NCBI GenBank assembly: GCA_030684415.1 | Contig: JAUXNL010000147.1 | Span: 1-7,648 of the forward strand | From: Moraxellaceae bacterium | Lineage (GTDB): Bacteria > Pseudomonadota > Gammaproteobacteria > Pseudomonadales > Moraxellaceae | Direction: 5' to 3' | DNA: 7,648 nt | Part shown: in pieces, positions 1 through 5,761 of the stretch | Numbering within the stretch: position 1 is the first letter of the stretch | Layout: each line of letters opens with the position of its first letter | Translations under genes and position numbers: made by a program | Notes under the pieces: generated by a model | The model's input: the letters and a program-made list of their open reading frames with translations, nothing else | Told to the model about the DNA's origin: nothing | Database searches by the model: none

Positions 1-279
1 GTTGAGGGTCAGGTTGAAGTAGTCAAGCGTACCGACACCACCGTTGTTGGAGCGTGCAGCGGTACCGCCTTGCAGGCTGTAAGTGGCTGAGCCTCCGGTG
101 AAGCTGGGCGTCTGCGACAGACCAACAATGTAAGGTGCAAACTCGGTGGAGCCCAATCCGACGCCACTTTCAAGGTTCAGCATGTTCCCGACGGAGGGCA
201 CCCCATCGCTGAACTCACCCCAGCTCAAGGACCCCACTGTGGTAACACCGCTGGGTGTCAGAGTGCCAATATCGAAATG
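1..279 (-). repeat. Protein repeat module 3 of the FecR-domain protein, cut by the window edge
   Basis: Residues about 784-876. Anchors: HFDIGTL, LSWGEFSDG, EFAPYIVG, GSATYSL, then GTLDYFNLTLN at the edge. The WGEF anchor lies 251 residues after the YWG of module 2. The half expected to carry the Cys loop and the closing strands is outside the window, so completeness cannot be judged. Confidence 0.65.
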
Positions 280-2628
280 AACGGAGAAGCCCTCGTTATC
301 CGTCAAGGCGGTCAACAGGGTACCGAAAGTCCCGCTGGTGCGGCTGTCCTGATCAAAAACAGCAAATACATTCCTTGGTTGCGAGCAGAAGCTTCCGTTG
401 CAAGCCAGCACCGTATAGTTGTAGTCCGTGCTGTTCGGCAGCGAGAACCCGTGGCCATCTTTGCCCAACACGGCGGCGCCCTTGATGACGCCTTCGCTGG
501 CGCCACTAATGGCGTAGCCCACGCCAATCTGGTTGTTCAGCTCCCCAGAGAAGAAGCCTCCAATAGTGGTGGAGCAGCTTGCACCAGAGCCTGAGCAGCT
601 ACCGCCAGTGGTATCCAGGGTCGCATTGAACACGTTGCCACCGGGAGTCGGGCCAGCCATGAGGTCGCTGCCGAAGGCGTTGTACACATTGCCACCAGCC
701 ATGGTCACTTGCAGATCAGCCGCCAACGTCCAGTCGCTGAAGTTGATGCTCAGGTTGAAATGATTCAGCACGCCGGTACTGGCCACACTGCCGTTGTAGC
801 CATACGCCAGGCTGCCCGTTTGCAAGCTGTAGACGGCGGTGCCGCTCTGGTAGCTGCTGATCAGCGGGCTGCCATAGGCATAGGGCAGGAACTGGTCAGT
901 GCCGAGCGACACCGTGGTGCTGTAGTTGTCGAAGAGGCTGTTCAGTGCGCTCTCGCCATTGCTGAACACGCCCCAGTAGACGGAGCCCTGGCCATCGCTG
1001 GCGGTCGAATGCAATGTGCCGGCGCCAAACACCGGGATGGGCGGGTTTCCGGTTCCGCTCAAGGCGCTCAGTAGCGCGCCATTCTGGAACACGCCTTGTA
1101 TCCGGGTGGCGCCACTGCTGATGCCGGGCGATGCGATAAAGGCCGGAATAGGGTCGGGCAGCGCCGGGTCTGCGGTGTAGCCGGTATGGCCGAGCACGGC
1201 AACGCCGCTGATATGGCCGTCGTTGGTGCCGTAAATGTTGTAGGCGGCGCCGATGGCGGCTTCCGTGCTCGTCGCGTTGGTGAAGAAGCCGCTGATATTG
1301 GTAGAGCAGCCGGAGCTACCACCCGTGCAGTTGCCGCCCGTGGTGTTGGGCAGATACAGGCTGAAGATGTCGCTGCTGTTGCCGGCCGGGCTGATGCCCG
1401 TGCCGCTGGCGGTATAGGTGTTGCTGCCAATGCTCACCGAGAGGTCGGCATCCATTAACCAACTGGTGAAGTTGACGGTCAGGTTGAGGCTGTTGAGCGT
1501 GCCTCTGCTGGTGCTTTGGCCGGAGGTGGCATAGGCATCGCTCTTGCCGGTCAGGGCATAAGTGGCGGTGCCGGTGGTATAGAGGTTGCTGACGACATCG
1601 GGGCTATAGATGTAGGGCAGGTACTGGGTGGCCGAGAGGGTGACGGCCCCTTCGCCGAACAGGGAGTTCTTGGCGCTGGCACCATTGGTGAAGGCGCCCC
1701 AGTAGAAGCCGCCCTTGCTGCCCTTGTCCACGGTTTTGAGTGTGCCGGCATCAAACAGTTCCACGCCGTCTTGCGTGGCAGTCACCAAGCCGTTATCTAG
1801 CGTTTGCCCGTCCACTGCGCGAGGCAGAAAGAGGTTGGGCGAGGCCACGGTCATTGCTGTGGGGGCAGAAGGGGTCACTTGTTCGAATCCTGGGGGCGTC
1901 ACGCCGGGATTGTTGGCCAGGAACTGGTTCAGCAGGTCACCCTCAGTCACCCCGTCGTTTTCTTGCTGGCCTTCGTTGGCCGCTGTGTTCTCTCCGTCAC
2001 CGTCGCCATTCACGCCGGTGGCGCCGAGATCGGCCTGCTCATCCGTCAGCCCGGGCTTTGAATTTTCATCGGCTACAAAAATGTTCTGGCCACTGCCCGC
2101 CGTGGTGTCGCCGGAGCGGTTGCCGACATTCACGAAGCCCGAGCCCACGCTCACCAACAGGCCGCCGTTGCGCATGATGCGGGCGCGGTAGCCGGTGCCA
2201 CGGATACCGATGGTGGCCACCGGCGTACGGACCTTGTAGCTCTGTTTGTTCACCTTGCCGATGCTGCCGGTAATCGTCCGCATGCCGCCCTGGAGCAGGC
2301 TGAAGAACAGCGAGCTCTCTTCGGGCTTGCGGTTGGCATAGAGGTATTCGTCTACGCCGAAGATGGTGCCCGGCTGCAGGGAGACGAAGCCGCCATCGGT
2401 CAGGCGGATCTGCAGGCGGCCAGCATTGGTGCGCAGCTTGTCGCCGGTGCTGATGATGTCGCCACGTTTGAGGTTGCGCGTGCTGCCGTCAGTGCCGGTG
2501 GCGGTCACATCGCCGGTGACATAGCTGACGCGGCCAGCGGTTTCGGCCACGGCATGGCCCGAGAGCAGGCCGGCGATGGAGGCGGCCAGCAGGCCTTTGC
2601 CACTGAGAACAGGTTTGAAATGGCGCAT
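1..2628 (-). CDS. FecR-domain protein with repeated beta-rich modules, 3' end outside the window
   Basis: An open frame of 876 codons runs from ATG at 2628 off the left edge without a stop. AAGGGAG lies 8 nt before the ATG. Residues 1-29 are a Sec signal peptide with a type I site (HAVA|E) and no lipobox, so the protein is periplasmic or exported. Residues about 35-150 form a FecR domain (GDIISTGDKLRTNAGRLQIR, then SLQPGT and VRTPVATIGIRGTGYRAR). Canonical FecR relays iron-citrate signals to an ECF sigma factor, but here there is no transmembrane anchor and no sigma or TonB-receptor gene nearby, so that role is unlikely. Residues about 190-235 are an acidic Gly/Asn-rich linker. From about residue 288, a module of about 245 residues recurs three times, the third cut by the window edge. 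The modules are rich in Gly, Ser, Thr and Asn with alternating beta patterns and look like surface or adhesin material. By eye their second halves resemble TbpB-type beta-barrels. The exact function is unknown; a Slam-type cargo is my inference. Confidence 0.88.
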   Translation of the reverse strand, partial: MRHFKPVLSGKGLLAASIAGLLSGHAVAETAGRVSYVTGDVTATGTDGSTRNLKRGDIISTGDKLRTNAGRLQIRLTDGGFVSLQPGTIFGVDEYLYANRKPEESSLFFSLLQGGMRTITGSIGKVNKQSYKVRTPVATIGIRGTGYRARIMRNGGLLVSVGSGFVNVGNRSGDTTAGSGQNIFVADENSKPGLTDEQADLGATGVNGDGDGENTAANEGQQENDGVTEGDLLNQFLANNPGVTPPGFEQVTPSAPTAMTVASPNLFLPRAVDGQTLDNGLVTATQDGVELFDAGTLKTVDKGSKGGFYWGAFTNGASAKNSLFGEGAVTLSATQYLPYIYSPDVVSNLYTTGTATYALTGKSDAYATSGQSTSRGTLNSLNLTVNFTSWLMDADLSVSIGSNTYTASGTGISPAGNSSDIFSLYLPNTTGGNCTGGSSGCSTNISGFFTNATSTEAAIGAAYNIYGTNDGHISGVAVLGHTGYTADPALPDPIPAFIASPGISSGATRIQGVFQNGALLSALSGTGNPPIPVFGAGTLHSTASDGQGSVYWGVFSNGESALNSLFDNYSTTVSLGTDQFLPYAYGSPLISSYQSGTAVYSLQTGSLAYGYNGSVASTGVLNHFNLSINFSDWTLAADLQVTMAGGNVYNAFGSDLMAGPTPGGNVFNATLDTTGGSCSGSGASCSTTIGGFFSGELNNQIGVGYAISGASEGVIKGAAVLGKDGHGFSLPNSTDYNYTVLACNGSFCSQPRNVFAVFDQDSRTSGTFGTLLTALTDNEGFSVHFDIGTLTPSGVTTVGSLSWGEFSDGVPSVGNMLNLESGVGLGSTEFAPYIVGLSQTPSFTGGSATYSLQGGTAARSNNGGVGTLDYFNLTLN
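457..1032 (-). repeat. Protein repeat module 2 of the FecR-domain protein
   Basis: Residues about 533-724. Anchors: VFGAGTL, VYWGVFSNG, NSLF, QFLPYAY, GTAVYSL, then LNHFNLSINFSDW, a loop with Cys678 and Cys685 (CSGSGASC), IGGFFSG, IGVGYAISG and GVIKGAAVLG. The YWG anchor lies 242 residues after that of module 1. The Cys-6-Cys loop is conserved although the residues between the cysteines differ. A further close pair (Cys743, Cys748) lies in the linker after this module. Confidence 0.75.
1186..1767 (-). repeat. Protein repeat module 1 of the FecR-domain protein
   Basis: Residues about 288-481. The order of anchors is LFDAGTL, FYWGAFTNG, NSLF, QYLPYIY, GTATYAL, then LNLTVNFTSW, a loop with Cys434 and Cys441 (CTGGSSGC), ISGFFT, IGAAYNIYG and GHISGVAVLG. 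The same anchors in the same order occur in module 2, and the first part recurs in module 3. The last third (short loop, GFF, Gly-rich strand, GVAVLG) resembles the closing strands of TbpB-type barrels, but this is judged by eye only. Confidence 0.75.
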
Positions 2629-2636
2629 GGTTCGTA

Positions 2637-2643
2637 CTCCCTT
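2637..2643 (-). promoter_or_regulatory. Ribosome-binding site of the FecR-domain gene, overlapping the upstream stop codon
   Basis: On the minus strand AAGGGAG ends 8 nt before the ATG at 2628 and includes two bases of the TAA (2644-2642) that ends the TPR/barrel gene. The gap between the genes is only 13 bp. This layout implies co-transcription and probable translational coupling, so the two proteins are likely made together. Confidence 0.7.
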
Positions 2644-4012
2644 AGAACTCGTAGCGGATGTCGAGACTGAACTGGTGGCGATCAAATTCGCTCAGGACCA
2701 CGTTGGAGTCGTTGACAGTGTAGGTATAGACCGGGCGCAGGCTGACCTGACGGTCGATGGCGTAAATCAGGCCGAGGCTGAGGTCGATCTGCTTGTCTTC
2801 GCGAGCCTCGATAAAGACGGGCTGAGGGCCACCGGCCTCACGAGTTTCGTAATTAAGACTGCCCGTCAGGCGTAGTTGCTTGGCGATGGTGAGGCTGCCA
2901 CCGGCGCGCAGACCGACAGAGTCGGTATCGAGCTGCGGCTTGCTGCTGTCGTCCGAGGTTTCCTGGCTGGCATTCAGGCCGACATAAAAAGCCGGTGCCG
3001 AGGCCAAGCCGGGGAAGGCGCGGGAATAGCCGACACCGACCGTATTGCGTTCGGCATTCGGGGTGGTGACGCGGTAATCCAGCGCGTTGTGCAGCAGGTA
3101 GACCGAGAAGGCGGCGCTGTCATCCACGGCGAACTGGTACTGGCCGTAGACGCCAGTGCTGTCACGGTAGTCTTCGCTGTCGAGCACATACTTCTGGCCT
3201 TGCAGCTTGACCAGCAGGCTGTTATGGCCAGCACGCCACGCCAGCCCAAAACCGGCATCCCCGGTCACATAATTGAATTGTGAGACTTCGTTGTTGCCGC
3301 GGCCACCGACAGTGGCGTCAGCCACCACGCTGAGTGCCGGGCTCAGGCCGAACTCGGCGCGCACACCGGCCTCGCCTTTATAGAAGCTGTCATCGGCGGC
3401 TTGGGAGGGCTTGAAGGGGAGGCCTGCAAAAGGACCAGTAGGAAACACCACCTGGCTGGCATCCGTGGCGGAGTTCACGTTGCTGTCCGCTCCAAGGCCG
3501 ACTTGCACCCAACTGTTGATGCGGCGCTTTTCGCGGGTTTCACGCTGGCTGACGGCACCGAGGTATTGGCTCACCATGGCTTGCACTTCGACGGGTGGCT
3601 CGGTGCCCTTGATGGTTTCGAGCTCGGTGCGCGCACTTTGGGTTTCGCCAAGCGCCAAGTGGGTGCGAGCCATCTGCACGCGGCAGGGGCCGTCTTTCGG
3701 ATTGGTGGCCAGGCAGCGCTCGAACGCGAAGGCCGCTTCACTGGTGCGGCCGCTTTCCAGCGCGGCACGGCCCAGCAGGTAGTCGAATTTCGGGTTGCCG
3801 CCCAACTCGTCTTCTTGTGCAGACAGCAGGTTCCAGGCCGAGTTGGCTTGGCGCTGGTTCAGCAGCCGCTCACCTTTTTGCAGCAGGGCGTCGTCAGCAG
3901 CAGAAGCGTTGGCCTCGGCAATGGCGCTGTCGGCGAGTGCGTTACCCGCCATGGAGCATGTGGCGATCACGAGGGCGAGACGGGAAAGGCGGGGCAATGC
4001 ACGAGGCAACAT
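2642..4012 (-). CDS. TPR and outer-membrane beta-barrel protein, Slam/DUF560-like
   Basis: The chosen start is ATG at 4012, with AGGGA 8 nt upstream, giving 456 residues. It places a normal signal peptide at the N-terminus (residues 1-27, site NALA|D). Starts further out at 4033 (ATG) and 4057 (TTG) lack a ribosome-binding site. Residues about 41-160 are amphipathic helices with TPR character (ALLQKGERLLNQRQANSAW, then FDYLLGRAALESGRTSEAAF). Residues about 167-456 are alternating beta strands opening with SWVQVGLGADSNVN and ending in the outer-membrane signature IRYEF with a terminal Phe. A periplasmic TPR domain followed by a barrel of about 290 residues matches the size and order of Slam (DUF560) translocators, which move surface lipoproteins or soluble cargo across the outer membrane. 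It is the first gene of the pair with the FecR-domain protein. It could instead be an ordinary TPR-tethered outer-membrane protein; the barrel is clear, but membership of Slam is less certain. Confidence 0.85.
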   Translation of the reverse strand: MLPRALPRLSRLALVIATCSMAGNALADSAIAEANASAADDALLQKGERLLNQRQANSAWNLLSAQEDELGGNPKFDYLLGRAALESGRTSEAAFAFERCLATNPKDGPCRVQMARTHLALGETQSARTELETIKGTEPPVEVQAMVSQYLGAVSQRETREKRRINSWVQVGLGADSNVNSATDASQVVFPTGPFAGLPFKPSQAADDSFYKGEAGVRAEFGLSPALSVVADATVGGRGNNEVSQFNYVTGDAGFGLAWRAGHNSLLVKLQGQKYVLDSEDYRDSTGVYGQYQFAVDDSAAFSVYLLHNALDYRVTTPNAERNTVGVGYSRAFPGLASAPAFYVGLNASQETSDDSSKPQLDTDSVGLRAGGSLTIAKQLRLTGSLNYETREAGGPQPVFIEAREDKQIDLSLGLIYAIDRQVSLRPVYTYTVNDSNVVLSEFDRHQFSLDIRYEF

Positions 4013-4077
4013 GATTCGGATCCCTGAAAACATGGACGAAGCGGGGTTAAGGAACAAAAAAGCGACAAACTCGCCCG

Positions 4078-4083
4078 ATTCTA
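4078..4083 (-). promoter_or_regulatory. Possible -10 element for the leftward operon
   Basis: On the minus strand TAGAAT (one mismatch to TATAAT) lies about 65 nt before the ATG at 4012. No good -35 hexamer is seen at 16-18 bp upstream, so it is either a weak or activator-dependent promoter, or a chance match. No other better candidate is visible between 4013 and 4187 on this strand. Confidence 0.3.
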
Positions 4084-4152
4084 GACCTCGACACCGTTAT
4101 CGGCTATCCCCGGTATGGGGTGGCGTGTGCTTTTCGTCTGAGGGTGAGTGGT

Positions 4153-4158
4153 TATAAT
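4153..4158 (+). promoter_or_regulatory. -10 element of the thiolase gene
   Basis: A perfect TATAAT. The hexamer about 16 bp upstream (TTTTCG, 4131-4136) matches TTGACA at only three of six positions. Transcription would start near 4165, leaving a leader of only about 20 nt before the GTG at 4188. The ribosome-binding site is GGAG at 4177-4180, 7 nt before the GTG. Confidence 0.55.
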
Positions 4159-4187
4159 GCCGGCCTTTCCGACCATGGAGTCATGCC

Positions 4188-5357
4188 GTGTCCGCTCGTG
4201 AAGCCATCATTATTGAAGCTGTTCGCTCCCCCATTGGCCGCGGCCATGCTGAAAAGGGCGCGTTGCGCGCCTGGCAGCCCGTCAACCTCTACAGCCATGT
4301 CATCAATGCTGTGCTGGCCCGCACCGGGATTGCGCCAACGAAGGTGCAGGAACTGATTACCGGTTGCGTGACGGTGCGTGGCGAGCAGGGCAACAACGTC
4401 TCCCGTTTGGCGGGGCTGTTGTCCGGCCTGCCCATCACCACCAACGCCTTTACCGTGCAGCGTGCTTGTGGCTCCTCGCAGGAGGCCGTGCACCTGGCGG
4501 CGCTGAAAGTGCTGGCGGGTGATGCTGACTATGTACTGGCCGGCGGCGTGGAGAGCATGGGCCGGGTGCCAATGTTCTCCGACATTGGCCATTTCTCGAA
4601 CGTCAACGAAGACCTCAAGGCCAAGTACGAGATCATCCATCAGGGTGAGTCGGCCGAGCGCTTGTGTGAAATCCATGGCCTGACGCAGGCCGACCTCGAC
4701 GCCTTTGCTGTGGAATCGCACCGTCGCGCGTGGGCGGCGCAGTCGGCCGGTCTGTTCCAGAGCCAGATGGCGGCGCTCGACGGGCTGGATGCGGCGGGCA
4801 ACCCGCAGCGCATCGACTACGACGAAGGCATCCGCGAGAGCGTGAGTGCCGACAAGATGGCGACGCTGCCGCGCCCGTTCCGGCCAGAAACCGGGCTGAT
4901 TTCCGCCGGCAATGCCTCGTCGATTGCCGATGGCGCTGGTGTGCTGCTGGTCGCCGACCGCGCCACGGCCGAGCGTGACGGCTTCCGGCCACGTGCGCGC
5001 ATCCTCGCCCGCGTTTGTGCCGCGGGCGATCCCACGCTGGCGTTGATGGAGGTGATTCCGGCCACCGTTCAGGCCGTACAGCGCGCCGGCCTTAGCCTGG
5101 ACGACATCGACCTGTTCGAGATCAACGAAGCGTTTGCGCCAGTGCCGCTGATCTGGATGCGTGAGCTTGGCGTTTCGGCAGACAAAGTGAATGTGAACGG
5201 TGGCGCCATTGCACACGGCCACCCACTGGGAGCGACGGGCGCCATTCTCATGGGCAAGCTGCTGGCGGAAATGGAGCGCCGTGGCGCGCGCTACGGCTTG
5301 CAGACCATGTGTATTGCCCAGGGCATGGCCACGGCAACGGTCATCGAGCGGCTGTAA
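4188..5357 (+). CDS. Thiolase, acetyl-CoA C-acyltransferase
   Basis: 389 residues, the normal length for a degradative or biosynthetic thiolase. It should catalyse CoA-dependent cleavage of 3-ketoacyl-CoA, or the reverse condensation of two acyl-CoAs, in the cytoplasm. The nucleophile is Cys94 in QRACGSSQEA. AGGVESMGRVPM (118-129), NEAF (313-316), GGAIAHGHPLGATGA (338-352, catalytic His345) and the C-terminal Cys375 (MCIAQGMATA) are all present, so the enzyme should be active. The motif usually written CxGGG near the C-terminus reads CIAQG here. The GTG start follows GGAG by 7 nt; nearby ATGs at 4175 and 4183 are in other frames. No hydratase/dehydrogenase partner (fadB, fadJ type) adjoins it, so the chain length it prefers cannot be inferred. 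It resembles FadA/FadI-type enzymes more than PhaA by its CGSSQ motif, but I do not assign a symbol. It ends at an intrinsic terminator and appears monocistronic. Confidence 0.93.
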   Translation: MSAREAIIIEAVRSPIGRGHAEKGALRAWQPVNLYSHVINAVLARTGIAPTKVQELITGCVTVRGEQGNNVSRLAGLLSGLPITTNAFTVQRACGSSQEAVHLAALKVLAGDADYVLAGGVESMGRVPMFSDIGHFSNVNEDLKAKYEIIHQGESAERLCEIHGLTQADLDAFAVESHRRAWAAQSAGLFQSQMAALDGLDAAGNPQRIDYDEGIRESVSADKMATLPRPFRPETGLISAGNASSIADGAGVLLVADRATAERDGFRPRARILARVCAAGDPTLALMEVIPATVQAVQRAGLSLDDIDLFEINEAFAPVPLIWMRELGVSADKVNVNGGAIAHGHPLGATGAILMGKLLAEMERRGARYGLQTMCIAQGMATATVIERL

Positions 5358-5383
5358 TTTTTTAGGTCCCGATGCCGCCGCCC

Positions 5384-5410
5384 AAAGCCCGTCTTCATGA
5401 CGGGCTTTTT
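5384..5410 (+). terminator. Intrinsic terminator of the thiolase gene
   Basis: A perfect 10-bp stem AAAGCCCGTC / GACGGGCTTT with loop TTCAT, followed by more T (five in a row in all), 27 nt after the TAA. The A-run on the left arm could let it act weakly in the other direction too. Confidence 0.88.
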
Positions 5411-5645
5411 GTTGCGCGCGCCCGTGGTGGGTGACAGCGCGCGGCGTCATTCAAAGCTACCGACAACAGGGGTGCTGACAAGAAATCCCTGCCTGTCGTG
5501 CCACTTGAGGCCGCATCAAAGAAAATTTGCAGGTCCTTAGCCGCTTTCTGGAAGACGCCCATCTCGGGCTTTTCAGCCCACGATTCCGGCCTATGTCCGG
5601 AATTGTTCCACGCTGAATCGATCACTTGGGCGTGATGGCTTCGCG

Positions 5646-5668
5646 TCCCGGCCATTCCCTGGCCGGGA
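5646..5668. repeat. Inverted repeat just upstream of the long palindrome
   Basis: An 8-bp perfect stem TCCCGGCC / GGCCGGGA with a 7-nt loop (ATTCCCT). It abuts the longer palindrome at 5671-5704, with 2 nt between them, so the leader could form two tandem hairpins. There is no T-run after it, so it is not an ordinary terminator. Confidence 0.6.
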
Positions 5669-5670
5669 AG

Positions 5671-5704
5671 CCGCTGGCTGAAAAACATTTTTTTCAGCCA
5701 GCGG
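5671..5704. repeat. Long palindrome, copy 1, upstream of the VWA gene
   Basis: A perfect 15-bp stem CCGCTGGCTGAAAAA / TTTTTCAGCCAGCGG with a 4-nt loop (CATT), preceded by GGGAAG. It closely matches copy 2 at 7611-7644, which lies just after the gene in the opposite orientation. The A/T-rich part is at the loop end rather than after the stem, unlike a standard intrinsic terminator. Confidence 0.75.
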
Positions 5705-5761
5705 TTAACCCTTTTGCTGGCAGAGGGCGTTTTACCGGAGACACCTGCCCGGAGAACTGCC

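Larger units (their letters stand above)
5411..5761. other. Gene-free region with several hairpins, leader of the VWA lipoprotein gene
   Basis: About 350 bp with no convincing gene. It holds a CGCGCGC/GCGCGCG inverted repeat (5415-5443, 15-nt loop), a small GGGCT/AGCCC hairpin (5566-5579), an ATTCCGG/CCGGAAT hairpin (5583-5603, 7-nt loop), and the two stronger hairpins listed separately (5646-5668 and 5671-5704). I see no clear sigma70 promoter for the downstream gene. The ribosome-binding site GGAG is at 5751-5754, 7 nt before the ATG at 5762. Confidence 0.6.

Noticed and set aside
312..527. A possible frameshift breaking the FecR-domain protein near 345-370
   Set aside because: The minus-strand reading through GTTTTTGATC stays in frame, and the frame counts exactly 876 codons from 2628 to base 1; the apparent stop belongs to another frame.
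3401..4027. A 208-codon plus-strand open frame opposite the TPR/barrel gene
   Set aside because: It mirrors a well-supported minus-strand gene, has no signal peptide or domain, and its composition is that of an antisense shadow.
4098..4122. An operator-like pattern TATCGGCTATCCCCGG in the divergent promoter region
   Set aside because: The half-sites match only loosely and there is no regulator gene nearby to support an operator.
4152..5450. A 432-codon open frame on the minus strand opposite the thiolase
   Set aside because: The plus strand encodes a thiolase with all catalytic motifs; the antisense translation is rich in Arg, His and Gln with no recognisable domain and is a by-product of third-position G/C bias.
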